From assembly GCA_964350445.1 (NCBI GenBank), contig CAYGKA010000001.1, forward strand, positions 62,001-126,000: DNA of 64,000 nt, read 5' to 3'. The notes under the pieces were generated by a model that made no database searches, was not told where the DNA came from, and worked only from the letters and a program-made list of their open reading frames with translations. Position 1 is the first letter of the stretch, and each line of letters opens with the position of its first letter. Positions 52,712 to 61,942 of this stretch are shown piece by piece. Source of the stretch: Hwanghaeella sp964350445. Lineage in GTDB: Bacteria > Pseudomonadota > Alphaproteobacteria > UBA8366 > Aestuariispiraceae. The translations under genes and the position numbers were made by a program.

Positions 52712-53503
52712 ATGCTGTCCTACCAGCACGGCTATCACGCCGGGAACCTGGGCGATGTGCATAAGCACAGTGTTTTGGCCTGGGTGATTTCGTATCTGAC
52801 CCGCAAGGACAAACCGCTCAGCTATGTCGAAACCCATGCCGGGCGGGGGGCCTATGATTTGGCGTCGGGCGAGGCGTTGAAGACGGGGGAGGCGGCGCGA
52901 GGTGTGCTGCGGCCGGAGGTCATCGCCTGGTTCGCCGACGATCACCCCTATGCCCTGGCGCTTTCCCGGTTCCGCGAGGGGCTGGGTACCCATGCCTATC
53001 CCGGTTCTCCGATGATCGCGTCCTCGCTGTTGCGCCCGGGCGATGTTCTCCGCCTGGCCGAACTGCACCCGCAGGAAGTGACTGCCCTGAAGGCCACGAT
53101 GGGCCGGCGCGCCCATGTCCATAAGCAGGACGGTTACGAGATGGCGAAAGCCGTTTGCCCGCCGACACCAAAGCGCGGCCTTCTGCTGATCGACCCCAGC
53201 TTCGAGCAGAAGGCGGAATACGAACGGATCCCCGATTTCATGTCCATGATCCACAGAAAATGGAGCGTGGGGATCGTGATGCTTTGGTACCCGGTTCTGG
53301 AGAAGGGTCTCCATACCGCCATGGTCGAAAAGCTGAAGAGCCTGTTTCCGGAGGGGTTGAGCCACCGGGTCGATTTCCCGCCGGTCAAGGAAGGCCACGG
53401 CATGACCGGGTCCGGCTTGTTCATCCTCAACGCGCCGTTTGGGTTGGATGTGGAACTGGATCGTTTGAGCCGCTGTTTCGCGCAATTGACCAAGCATCGC
53501 TGA
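52712..53503 (+). CDS. rlmJ: 23S rRNA (adenine-2030-N6)-methyltransferase
   Basis: A 263-aa YhiR-family enzyme that methylates A2030 of 23S rRNA. The opening MLSYQHGYHAGNLGDVHKH and YVETHAGRGAYDL are the family hallmark, and LLIDPSFEQKAEY contains the DPPY-like motif, here DPSF. Regular in length for the family. It lies 38 bases after guaA. Confidence 0.93.
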   Translation: MLSYQHGYHAGNLGDVHKHSVLAWVISYLTRKDKPLSYVETHAGRGAYDLASGEALKTGEAARGVLRPEVIAWFADDHPYALALSRFREGLGTHAYPGSPMIASSLLRPGDVLRLAELHPQEVTALKATMGRRAHVHKQDGYEMAKAVCPPTPKRGLLLIDPSFEQKAEYERIPDFMSMIHRKWSVGIVMLWYPVLEKGLHTAMVEKLKSLFPEGLSHRVDFPPVKEGHGMTGSGLFILNAPFGLDVELDRLSRCFAQLTKHR

Positions 53504-53628
53504 CACCATCAGCTTGCGGGCTTGAACCGGCATGCTTGGCGGAAAGTCGACAGTCTTTGGCCGGACATCGTTAATCGGCCGAGGCTAGGCTGGCTTCCCT
53601 TGGCATTGCGCGACGAAGGACCGTTTCC

Positions 53629-54876
53629 ATGACCCGTGACCGCCTCTATTTCCTGCTGCTGAACATCGGCCATTTCATGGACCACTTGTTCACCCTGATC
53701 TTCGCGACCGTGGCGGCGCTGGCGCTCTATCGGGAATGGGGCATCGCCTATGCGGAGCTTCTGGTCTATGCGACGCCCGGTTTCTTCGCTTTCGGCGCTT
53801 TTTCCCTGCCTGCCGGGTGGCTGGCCGACAGATGGAGCCGGGACGGGATGATGGCCGTCTTGTTCATCGCGATCGGCCTTGCCGCCATCGCGGCGGGCTT
53901 TTCCGAAACGCCGCTGCAGATCGGGACCGGCCTTTTCGTGATCGGCATGTTCGCCGCCATCTATCATCCGGTTGGCCTGGCCATCGTGACGACCAAATGG
54001 CGCAATACCGGGATGCGGATCGCGACGAACGGCGTTTGGGGAAATCTGGGTGTGGCCGCCGCCGCGCTGATCACCGGCTTTCTCATCGACCATTCCGGTT
54101 GGCGGATGGCGTTCATTTTGCCCGGCATAGCCTCCATAGCGATGGGACTGGCCTATTTGGCGTTGCGTTGGAAGAACATCGGCGACGAGCGCCAGGCGGC
54201 CAAGACGGCCGCGCCCGCCGCTGCGCCGCCTTCGGCGCACTACAAGAGGCTGCTGTTGCGGGTCTCGGCCATCGTGTTCCTGACGACCGCTGTCTCCTCC
54301 ATCATCTTTCAATCGACGACCTTCGCGTTGCCGAAGATTTTCGAGGAACGCCTTCAGGGCCTCGCCGGCGATTTGGCCGATTGGGCGAACGGAGGCGGCC
54401 TGATCGGCAGCGGCGATGTCGCGACCATGATCGGCTCCATGGCTTTCCTCGTCTTCGCTGTCGCGTCCGTCGCCCAGTTGATCGTCGGATCGATGCTGGA
54501 CAGGTTCGGTCCACGCCGCGTGTTCATGACGGTGGCGGTTATCCAGTTGGTTTTCTTCTTCGTCATGCCGGGCTTGACCGACGGTTGGGCTTTGCTCGTC
54601 GCACTGGGCTTCATGCTCGGCGCGTTCGGTCAGATACCGATCAACGACTACATGATCGGCAAGACGGCCTCCGGCCCGTACCGGGCCCGGATCTATGGCG
54701 TGCGATATGTCGTCAGTTTCTCGGTGCTGGCGGCGACGCTGCCTTTGATCGGATTCGTCTATCATAACTGGGGTTTCGACACGCTGTTCCGCATCCTCGC
54801 GGTGGCGGCCGTGGTGATCCTTGCCGCTGTCGCTTTACTGCCGCGGAAATTGCCGGTCCCCGACGCTGTGTCCTGA
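53629..54876 (+). CDS. MFS transporter
   Basis: A 415-aa major facilitator with about 12 membrane segments. LPAGWLADRWSRDGMMAV matches the MFS loop 2-3 signature. A cytoplasmic loop with QAAKTAAPAAAPPSAH separates the halves. FMLGAFGQIPINDYMIG near the C-terminus is a polar patch in segment 10. Its closest groups look like the fosmidomycin-resistance or MFS exporter classes, but the substrate is unassigned. Confidence 0.85.
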   Translation: MTRDRLYFLLLNIGHFMDHLFTLIFATVAALALYREWGIAYAELLVYATPGFFAFGAFSLPAGWLADRWSRDGMMAVLFIAIGLAAIAAGFSETPLQIGTGLFVIGMFAAIYHPVGLAIVTTKWRNTGMRIATNGVWGNLGVAAAALITGFLIDHSGWRMAFILPGIASIAMGLAYLALRWKNIGDERQAAKTAAPAAAPPSAHYKRLLLRVSAIVFLTTAVSSIIFQSTTFALPKIFEERLQGLAGDLADWANGGGLIGSGDVATMIGSMAFLVFAVASVAQLIVGSMLDRFGPRRVFMTVAVIQLVFFFVMPGLTDGWALLVALGFMLGAFGQIPINDYMIGKTASGPYRARIYGVRYVVSFSVLAATLPLIGFVYHNWGFDTLFRILAVAAVVILAAVALLPRKLPVPDAVS

Positions 54877-54994
54877 AGGTCACTTGGCCAATTGCCACAC
54901 CGATTGCCCGGCCGTTGATTTCCGGCCCGCGCCGTGGTCTGTCACCGGCGTCGTTTTAGGGCGGCGCTGTTTCAGACGGTAAGGGAACCTTAGC

Positions 54995-55861
54995 GTGGGC
55001 GTAGACATTATCCGCCGCCTCGCCGAGTTGCGGGGCGTTGTCGCCGATTGGCGCGGGCAGGGGCTGCGGGTTGGCGTCGTGCCGACCATGGGCGCGCTGC
55101 ACGAGGGGCATCTCAGCTTGGTGCGCGCGGCTTTGGCGAAGACCGACCGCGTGATCGTCACGCTTTTCGTCAATCCGAAACAGTTCAACAGCGCAGCCGA
55201 TCTCGCCGCCTATCCCCGGACAGAACAAGCCGATGCCAACAAACTGGAACCGCTTGGCGCGCATGTGCTGTATGTTCCGGACGGCGAACAGATCTATCCG
55301 CCTGGTTTCGCCACCACGGTTTCGGTCGCCGGTGTGTCCGAAGGGCTGTGCGGCGCACACCGGCCCGGGCACTTCGACGGCGTGGCGACCGTGGTGACCA
55401 AACTGCTGCTGCAGACCGGTGGGGATTTCGCCTATTTTGGGGAAAAGGATTTCCAGCAATTGCATGTGGTGCGACGGCTCACTATCGATCTGGATATTCC
55501 GACGCAAATCGTCGGCTGCCCGACGGTTCGGGAAGAAGACGGCTTGGCGTTGTCGTCCCGCAATGTGCATCTGAGCGCGGCGGAACGTGCTATCGCCCCG
55601 GCGCTTGCCCAAGCGTTGTTCGAGGCGGCGAAGAACATCGCCCGAGGTGCGCCGGCAGTCGATGCGATCGAGAAGGCGCGCGGGCGTATCCTGGCGGCAG
55701 GGTTCGACGCGGTCGACTACCTGGAATTCAGGGGCGAGGACGATCTGCTGCCCATGGAAACGCTGGAAAGGCCGGGACGCGTGCTCGCCGCCGCGATGCT
55801 GGGCAAGACGCGGCTTATCGACAATGTGCCGGTAGCCTTTGGGGATGCGCCGCAACGCTGA
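54995..55861 (+). CDS. panC: Pantothenate synthetase
   Basis: A 288-aa ATP-dependent ligase that joins pantoate and beta-alanine. The HIGH-type VVPTMGALHEGHLSLVRAA and the FGEKDFQQLHVVRRL segment are present, and LSSRNVHLS and KTRLIDN close the active site. Start: the codon at 54995 is GTG (MGVDIIRRLAEL). It converges with the propeller gene three bases later. panB is not in the window. Confidence 0.95.
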   Translation: MGVDIIRRLAELRGVVADWRGQGLRVGVVPTMGALHEGHLSLVRAALAKTDRVIVTLFVNPKQFNSAADLAAYPRTEQADANKLEPLGAHVLYVPDGEQIYPPGFATTVSVAGVSEGLCGAHRPGHFDGVATVVTKLLLQTGGDFAYFGEKDFQQLHVVRRLTIDLDIPTQIVGCPTVREEDGLALSSRNVHLSAAERAIAPALAQALFEAAKNIARGAPAVDAIEKARGRILAAGFDAVDYLEFRGEDDLLPMETLERPGRVLAAAMLGKTRLIDNVPVAFGDAPQR

Positions 55862-55864
55862 TCC

Positions 55865-56497
55865 CTATTTCGGGCGGCTCACGACACGGACCTTCTTGCT
55901 CGGCCCGCCGCCGCAGAAGAAGCGGTCGCCACCGTCGGATTCCAGCCCTGATACGCCGATACCCGGCGGCAGATCCAGCTGGTGGATGACCTCTCCGCTC
56001 TCTGCATCGATGTGCCGGATTGTGCTTTCGTTTTCCTGCCAGGTGCCGTGCCATAATTCGCCATCCACCCAGGTGACGCCGGTCACGAACCGGTCGGATT
56101 GAATGGTGCGCAGAACCTTACCGTTGTCGGGATCGACCTGGTGTATCTTGCAGCCGCGATGCTCGCCGACCCATAGGAACCCCTCGGCCCAGGCCATGCC
56201 GGAATCGCTGCCTTTGCCGGGGGCCGGTATGGAATGCAGGACCTGGCCTGTCGTGGGGTCGATCTTTTGGATGACGGCTTCGGCAATCTGGTACAGATGC
56301 TTGCCGTCATAGGCGGTTCCGGCATTGGCCGCCATATCGATGGCGTTCTCCATGACGCCGCTTTCCGGATCCAAGGTCTTCAATCCTTCGTCGGTGGCGA
56401 ACCATATGCGTTTGCCGTCGAAGGTGACCCCGTGGACACCGTCCACGTTGGGAAAGGGACCGTATTCTCGGATGATCTGGGCGGGCGCTTTTTTCAT
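55865..56497 (-). CDS. Beta-propeller (glutamine-cyclotransferase-like) protein
   Basis: A 210-aa protein made of four or five short repeats with the phrase GxxWVGxxxxxxIxxVDPxxGxVLRTI, as in PQQ/YVTN or glutaminyl cyclotransferase-like propellers. No signal peptide is evident, so it looks cytoplasmic. The catalytic residues of glutaminyl cyclase were not found, so a binding or lactonase-like role is equally possible. It lies three bases after the HTH regulator stop (56501) and is probably co-transcribed with it. Confidence 0.65.
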   Translation of the reverse strand: MKKAPAQIIREYGPFPNVDGVHGVTFDGKRIWFATDEGLKTLDPESGVMENAIDMAANAGTAYDGKHLYQIAEAVIQKIDPTTGQVLHSIPAPGKGSDSGMAWAEGFLWVGEHRGCKIHQVDPDNGKVLRTIQSDRFVTGVTWVDGELWHGTWQENESTIRHIDAESGEVIHQLDLPPGIGVSGLESDGGDRFFCGGGPSKKVRVVSRPK

Positions 56498-56500
56498 GGT

Positions 56501-57727
56501 TTACCCTAACTGATTGGGCGGGGTGGCGGGGAGTAACAAACTTGTCGGGAAACCGGGAACGCTGGAGGTTAGCCATCGGCAGGCGCGTCCTTGACCGAAG
56601 GACTCCGCCTTGCCGTCGCGCGCAAGCGCCTCCAAGGCCCGCTGGACGGTGCGCGGGCTGACATTCAGCGCCAGGGCCAGGGCGGAACTGGACCAGGCCT
56701 CACCATCGGCCAGCAGGGCAAGGACATCCTGATGCGCATCCTCAACCGGCGGGAGTAGCACCGCGACATCCGCCGCGTGCCGAGGTTTCAGCACGAAGCC
56801 GTCGTTTGTGGCTTGCACCGCGGCCAATGGAACGATCGCCTGGCGAAGGCGCCCGATCTCGACTCGCAACCGCGCGCGATGTGACGCGTCAGCTTCCCTT
56901 GCGCGGAAGGCACGCTGCAGCAATGCCTCTCTGGAAACATCGTCCGGATAGGATTCTCCCAGCGCGCGCAGAAGGGCGAACAGAACCGGCCGCGCGGAGA
57001 GGAAAACCACGATCGGCCCAAGGCGGGCGGTATACCGGCAAGCATCGACGATCATCCTTTCGCCCGCGAACAGCGTTTCGACATCGCCAAGGCGCAGCAG
57101 GGCTTCACCGGATCGTGTGACCAGACGGGCGGCGGGTTCGCAAAGCGCGTTTTCGGCTTGTTCTACCTCTGCTGCAAGGCTTGGAATGCCGGTTCGGGCG
57201 GCCGATCGGCTGGCCGCTTCGATGGCGGTCCAGGCCGCTGCGGCCTGAACCCGGCGCATCGCAATCCCGGCTGCAACCAGCCAGTACCCGACCTGAGAAG
57301 CCGGTGGCAGAGCGCCCTTGTCGACGTTCTCCAGTATGGTGTCCGCCTCGTCCAGTGCGCCCAACAGCAGGGCCCGTCTGGCGTCCAGATACCCTGCATG
57401 GGCGGCATTTCCGGAATCGCCGAGGGCGCTTAGCGCGGCACCGGCCTTCCCGATTGCGTCGACCGGCTTGCCCAGATTGCGGGAGACGAGGGCGATTTCC
57501 CCTTGAGCCAAAACACAGCGCGCGCGGGCGATAGGCTCCCTGGCGCCGAAACCACCGGCGGCCCGGCGCAGCAGGTCCCTGGCACGGGCAAGATCGCCCA
57601 GCTGGGCCATGGCAATGCCGCGCAGGGCAAGCGCCGGCGCATCGTCACGCAACGCAATACGGCTCAATGCACCCAGGGCATCGCCGGCTGCCAAGGCCCG
57701 TGCTGCGGATGTGACCAAGGAATCCAT
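56501..57727 (-). CDS. Regulator with helical N-domain and two winged-HTH-like regions
   Basis: A 408-aa protein starting at ATG 57727 (an in-frame start also exists at 57754). Residues about 1-225 are Ala/Leu-rich helices of TPR character (ALRGIAMAQLGDLARARDLL). About 240-315 resemble an OmpR/BTAD-type winged helix (RLRVEIGRLRQAIVPL followed by a wing-like VQATNDGFVLKP). About 330-390 form a MarR/GntR-like HTH (SSSALALALNVSPRTVQRAL). It lies directly upstream of the propeller gene, so the two may form a sensor-regulator unit, which is inference. Confidence 0.7.
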   Translation of the reverse strand: MDSLVTSAARALAAGDALGALSRIALRDDAPALALRGIAMAQLGDLARARDLLRRAAGGFGAREPIARARCVLAQGEIALVSRNLGKPVDAIGKAGAALSALGDSGNAAHAGYLDARRALLLGALDEADTILENVDKGALPPASQVGYWLVAAGIAMRRVQAAAAWTAIEAASRSAARTGIPSLAAEVEQAENALCEPAARLVTRSGEALLRLGDVETLFAGERMIVDACRYTARLGPIVVFLSARPVLFALLRALGESYPDDVSREALLQRAFRAREADASHRARLRVEIGRLRQAIVPLAAVQATNDGFVLKPRHAADVAVLLPPVEDAHQDVLALLADGEAWSSSALALALNVSPRTVQRALEALARDGKAESFGQGRACRWLTSSVPGFPTSLLLPATPPNQLG

Positions 57728-57830
57728 CAAAATCCCGACAAGATTGTAACTCACGCCTCAGACAGGCCACGCCGTAAATAGTCCGTCAACGGCAACCGCC
57801 GGAACCGGAAGTCTGATTGGAAATTTGGGA

Positions 57831-58124
57831 ATGACAACATCCGTTACAACCGCGCAGGAAGCACGCCTCGGAAAATGGGGCTTGGCATCTGGCAGGGCGC
57901 TGCGTCTGGCCTCCGCGCCGACCTTTGGGGGCATGGCGGTCGTATCGGCGGCACAGAACGCCGATCCGGCCATCTGTTCGGCCGCATCGGGCGAACCTGT
58001 CCTTTCGGGGATGACGGTCATGTATGTGATGATGAGCCTTTTCCATCTGCATCCATGGCTGACCGTCATTCCCACCCGACTGGCCGTATCCGGTACTTCA
58101 ACCATCCGACAGGAAAGAGAATGA
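57831..58124 (+). CDS. Small membrane protein upstream of DUF899 gene
   Basis: A 97-aa protein with two hydrophobic segments; GGMAVVSAAQNAD and SGMTVMYVMMSLFHLHPWL are its conserved-looking features. Similar small proteins are familiar next to DUF899 genes, but no function is known. Its stop overlaps the DUF899 start (ATGA), so the two are translationally coupled. ATG 57831 is preferred to TTG 57825. Confidence 0.7.
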   Translation: MTTSVTTAQEARLGKWGLASGRALRLASAPTFGGMAVVSAAQNADPAICSAASGEPVLSGMTVMYVMMSLFHLHPWLTVIPTRLAVSGTSTIRQERE

Positions 58125-58819
58125 CCATGCAGAACAATGTCGTTTCACGCGAAGAGTGGCTCACCGCGCGCAAGGCGCATCTTGCGCAGGAATTGGCCGT
58201 TACACGGGATCTTGACGCGCTTAGGGCCGCCCGCCGGGAATTGCCCTGGGTACGAATAGAGAAGGACTACATATTCGACGGCCCTGAAGGGGAATATACC
58301 CTGTCCGATCTGTTCGGCGCGCGGAGCCAGTTGGCGATTTATCACTTCATGCTGACACCCGGTTCCGATCATATTTGCCCGGGATGCTCCTTCGTCTCCG
58401 ATCATATCGACGCGGCGCGGCAGCATTTCGAGCAGGCGGACCTAGCCTTCACCACCGTCTCGCGCGCGTCCGTCGAAGAGATTGAATCGACGAGGAAGCG
58501 CATGGGCTGGTCTTTTCCCTGGGTTTCCTCGGGGCGCAGCGATTTCAACTTCGATTTCGGCGTTTCCTTCACCGAGGCGGACCGCCGCAGTGGCCGGGCG
58601 ACCTACAATTTTGGCAAAACGCGCATCGAAAACGCACAGGATATGTTCGGCGTCAGTATCTTCGTGAAGAATGCAGCCGGCGAAATCTTCCATACTTTTT
58701 CGACCTACCATCGCGGCGTGGACCTTTTGATCGGCGCGTTCAACTGGCTGGACCTGACGCCGAAGGGCCGGAACGAAACCGGCACGATGAGCTGGGTGCG
58801 GCTGCACGACGAATACTAG
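58121..58819 (+). CDS. DUF899 (thioredoxin-like) family protein
   Basis: A 232-aa protein of the DUF899 family with a thioredoxin-like fold. The hallmark GSDHICPGCSFVSDHID contains the CxxC pair CPGC, and WVSSGRSDFNFDFGVSF plus VSIFVKNAAGEIFHTFSTY are conserved. Members are thought to act as peroxiredoxin-like or redox proteins, but activity is not established. Start is ATG 58121, coupled to the small membrane protein. It converges with the CoA-transferase gene, 41 bases apart. Confidence 0.87.
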   Translation: MTMQNNVVSREEWLTARKAHLAQELAVTRDLDALRAARRELPWVRIEKDYIFDGPEGEYTLSDLFGARSQLAIYHFMLTPGSDHICPGCSFVSDHIDAARQHFEQADLAFTTVSRASVEEIESTRKRMGWSFPWVSSGRSDFNFDFGVSFTEADRRSGRATYNFGKTRIENAQDMFGVSIFVKNAAGEIFHTFSTYHRGVDLLIGAFNWLDLTPKGRNETGTMSWVRLHDEY

Positions 58820-58860
58820 GGTTGGGCAGATAGGCGGTACTGTCGGGCGGTGGAGGCGGG

Positions 58861-60063
58861 TCAGACCGCGCCCGCCGCTCGCAGCTTTTCCAACGCCGGC
58901 CCGTTTATTCCCAGTTCCGCCAGGACGCTTTCCGTATCCGCACCTAATACCGGTGGCGGGGATTTGGGCGCGACGCTCTCGCCATTGGCCCGAAAACTCA
59001 TGGAGGGGAGGTGCACCCTTTGGCCGGTCTCCGCCAGATCTATTTCGCTCAACAGGCCGCGCGCGGCAATCTGCGGTTCGGCCAGGGTCTCGTCGAGGGA
59101 GCGGACCTTGGCGGCGGGCACCTCCGCCTTTTCCAGCAGCGCTTCCCATTGATCCGCCGTGCCGGTCAGGAAGGTACTGTTCAATGTCTCGCGCAGGCCT
59201 TCGCCGTTCTGCTTGCGGGCGTCCGGCGTGTGCCAGCGTGGGTCGTCGAGAATGTCCGTCCGCCCGATGGCGGTGCAGAGTTTCCGGAACTGCGGTTCGT
59301 TATTGGCGGCCAGCATTAGGACGCCCCCGGCCGTCTCGAACGCACCGGAGGAGGGGCTGGCGCTCCACGCCTCGTTACCGTTCTGGGCCGGTTTCCAGCC
59401 GGCGGACATATGCTGGGTCATCAGCGACGCCATCAGCATCAAGGCGGTATCCAGCATGGCGATATCGACTTGCACGGCTTCGCCGGTACGCTGCACCTCC
59501 ATCAGTCCTGCCATCACCGCCATGGCCCCATTCATGCCGGTGGCGAAGTCCACATAGGGCGCGCCGACCTTGGTCGGGCCACCGCCGGGCTTGCCCGTGG
59601 TCAGCATGATGCCGCACATGCCTTGGATAATATGGTCATAAGCGGGACGGGGACTCATCGGCCCGTTTTGACCGAAGGCCGAAATCGAGCAGTAGACGAT
59701 GTCGGGCCTGAGCGCGCGCACGTCATCGAAATTGAAGCCGAGACGCGCGGCCACGCCGGGTTTGAAATTCTCAACGAAGACATTGGCCGATGCCACCAGC
59801 TTGCGGGCGATTTCCTTCCCTTCTGCCGTTTTCAAGTTGAGGGTCACGGATTTCTTGCCACCGTTCTGGGTCAGGAAATTCAGCGCCATGCCTTGCTCCG
59901 CCAATTCCGGCGTCAGGCCGGTTCGGCGAGTCCAGTCGCCTTCGCCAGGCTTTTCGATCTTGATGACCTCGGCCCCCATCAGGGCCAAGAGATAGGTCGC
60001 GTAGGGACCGGCGAGGACCTGGCTGAGGTCGACGACGCGCATGCCTTTGAGCGGTTGGAACAT
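58861..60063 (-). CDS. CaiB/BaiF family CoA-transferase
   Basis: A 400-aa family III CoA-transferase that moves CoA between carboxylic acids. MRVVDLSQVLAGPYATYLLALMG and IKIEKPGEGDWTRR form the N-terminal CoA site. The catalytic Asp is expected in YVDFATGMNGAM. The usual two-part interlocked dimer fold length is met. Upstream on the same strand only a 3' remnant of another gene is left (60137-60240), so its original promoter may have been lost. Substrate unknown. Confidence 0.88.
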   Translation of the reverse strand: MFQPLKGMRVVDLSQVLAGPYATYLLALMGAEVIKIEKPGEGDWTRRTGLTPELAEQGMALNFLTQNGGKKSVTLNLKTAEGKEIARKLVASANVFVENFKPGVAARLGFNFDDVRALRPDIVYCSISAFGQNGPMSPRPAYDHIIQGMCGIMLTTGKPGGGPTKVGAPYVDFATGMNGAMAVMAGLMEVQRTGEAVQVDIAMLDTALMLMASLMTQHMSAGWKPAQNGNEAWSASPSSGAFETAGGVLMLAANNEPQFRKLCTAIGRTDILDDPRWHTPDARKQNGEGLRETLNSTFLTGTADQWEALLEKAEVPAAKVRSLDETLAEPQIAARGLLSEIDLAETGQRVHLPSMSFRANGESVAPKSPPPVLGADTESVLAELGINGPALEKLRAAGAV

Positions 60064-60136
60064 CTCGTCTTCCACTATTGTTGCCTGGAAAAGATCCGCG
60101 GGCGCCCTTTGACGCCCGCGGCGAAACGCGACAGGT

Positions 60137-60240
60137 TCAGTTGGAGATCAATCCGGCCTGCTGCATGATCCCCTTGTGCTTGGCGAAGGTGCTGTGCATT
60201 TCCGCATAAGCCGCGTCGACATCGAGATACTTGATCGGAA
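60137..60240 (-). pseudogene. 3' remnant of an unidentified gene upstream of the CoA-transferase gene
   Basis: A minus-strand frame that ends at a TGA (60137-60139). It encodes about 34 residues including VDAAYAEMHSTF and KGIMQQAGLISN. It continues to the right only as far as the point where the LysR fragment begins, so the N-terminal part is missing. It could be the tail of a periplasmic solute-binding protein, but 34 residues do not allow an identification. Confidence 0.5.
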
Positions 60241-60773
60241 TGTTCGCCGCGCTGTGGGACGGCAATTTGGACTGCTACATCGGCCGGATCGACTGGGACC
60301 GTATCCCGCCGGACATGGTGCCGGTCCTGCGCCACGACCCGTTGATCCGGACTGATTTGGTGCTGGCCTGTGCGACCGGGCATCCGCTGGCGGGGCGGGT
60401 GGATATCGACCTTGCCGAACTGGCCGGCTGCGCATGGGTGCTGCCGCCTGCCGACAGCAACAATCGCGTCGTCCTCGAAACGGCCTTCCGGAATCACGGT
60501 GTGGCGGGACCCGATCCGATCGTGGAGATCGCGGCGAACCCGAGCGGGCTGATGATTTTGGCGCGGGAAATGGCGGCGTTGACCTGCGTGCCGCGCCTTG
60601 CGCTCGATACCCCCATCGCGGCCGGGTCGCTCTGTGCGCTGGAGATTCCGGCCTTGAAGCTGCCGCCGATCCAGATAGGGTTCGTCACCCTGGCCGAGCA
60701 TGAGCAGATGGCGGCATTGCAGTTGCTGCGCCAAGCACTGCGGCATACCGCGCCGCAATTCGGACAGGGGTGA
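60240..60773 (+). pseudogene. LysR family regulator, 3' part only
   Basis: Encodes about 175 residues of the LysR effector-binding domain, starting mid-domain at ALWDGNLDCYIGRIDW and including VLACATGHPLAG and PSGLMILAREMAALTCVP. The HTH and the first part of the effector domain (about 120 residues) are missing. Left of 60240 the sequence is a minus-strand fragment of another gene. It cannot bind DNA and is annotated as a truncated pseudogene. The nearest in-frame start codon is TTG 60231. Confidence 0.75.
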
Positions 60774-60804
60774 AATCAATCGTGAAGAGCAGGAAGCCAT
60801 CGCC

Positions 60805-61938
60805 ATGAAAATCCGCGACTTCGGCGTCGAAATCTGGATGAACCGGTATGAAAACCATTGCGAGCTGAACCTGGCCGAGACATGCGTTCAATCGCTGACC
60901 GTCGCCGAACTGCTGACGATGGCGGGAAAGACCGACACCATTCTCGACGAATTGCTGCCGATGCAGCTGACCTATGGCGCGATAGAGGGCAGCGACCGGC
61001 TGCGCGCGCTGGTCGCCGGCCTTTACGAAAACCAGAAGCCGGAGAATGTGGTGTCCACCCACGGCACCATCGGGGCGAACGCCCTGGTTCATGAAACGCT
61101 GGTCGAGCCCGGTGACCGGGTGATTTCCGTCCTGCCGACCTATCAGCAGCATTATTCGATTCCGGAAAGCTACGGCGCGGATGTGCATATCCTGAAACTG
61201 ACCGAGGCGACCGGCTTCTTGCCGGATCTTGCGGAATTGAAGCGCCTGGCGACGCCGGGCACGAAGCTGATCGCAATCAACAATCCGAACAACCCGACCG
61301 GGTCGCTGATGGACCGCGCCTATCTGGAACAGGTTGCGGCGATCGCGCGCGGTTGCGGCGCCTGGGTCCTGTGCGACGAGGTCTATCGCGGCACGGATCA
61401 GGAGGGGGACGGGTCCACCGCATCCATCGTCGATGTTTACGAAAAGGGGATCAGCACCGCCAGCATGTCCAAGGCCTACGCGCTGGCCGGCCTCAGGCTG
61501 GGCTGGATCGCCGGGCCGGTGGACCTGCTGCACGCGGTCTCCGTCCACCGCGACTACAACACGATCAGCGTCGGCATGCTGGACGACCATTTCGCCTGCA
61601 TCGCGCTGGAAAACCGAGACAAGATCCTGGCCCGCAGCCGCAAGATCAGCCGCACCAACCTCGCCATCCTCTCCGACTGGGTCGACGGCGAACCGCTGAT
61701 CACCTGGGTAAAGCCGAAATCGGGCACCACCGCGTTGCTCCAATATAATCTGCCTGCGACGTCGGAGGACCTCTGCACGCGCCTGCTGGAACAAACCGGC
61801 GTCATGCTCACGCCGGGCAGTGCGATGGACATGGAAGGGTACCTCCGCATCGGCTACTGCAACGGGGAAGCGATCCTGCGCGAAGGGTTGAAACGCATCT
61901 CCGGTTTCCTGAAGAAACAACGGGCGGCCGCCGCGTGA
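60805..61938 (+). CDS. Class I/II pyridoxal-phosphate aminotransferase
   Basis: A 377-aa fold-type I PLP enzyme. INNPNNPTGSLMD and CDEVYRG are family motifs; the Schiff-base Lys lies in ASMSKAYALAGLRLGW. The C-terminal small domain ends in YLRIGYCNGEAILREGL. It resembles capreomycidine synthase-like members, but that activity is not claimed. I chose ATG 60805 because AGGA precedes it; the frame extends upstream through the LysR remnant. It ends four bases before the convergent GFA gene. Confidence 0.87.
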   Translation: MKIRDFGVEIWMNRYENHCELNLAETCVQSLTVAELLTMAGKTDTILDELLPMQLTYGAIEGSDRLRALVAGLYENQKPENVVSTHGTIGANALVHETLVEPGDRVISVLPTYQQHYSIPESYGADVHILKLTEATGFLPDLAELKRLATPGTKLIAINNPNNPTGSLMDRAYLEQVAAIARGCGAWVLCDEVYRGTDQEGDGSTASIVDVYEKGISTASMSKAYALAGLRLGWIAGPVDLLHAVSVHRDYNTISVGMLDDHFACIALENRDKILARSRKISRTNLAILSDWVDGEPLITWVKPKSGTTALLQYNLPATSEDLCTRLLEQTGVMLTPGSAMDMEGYLRIGYCNGEAILREGLKRISGFLKKQRAAAA

Positions 61939-61942
61939 CGCC

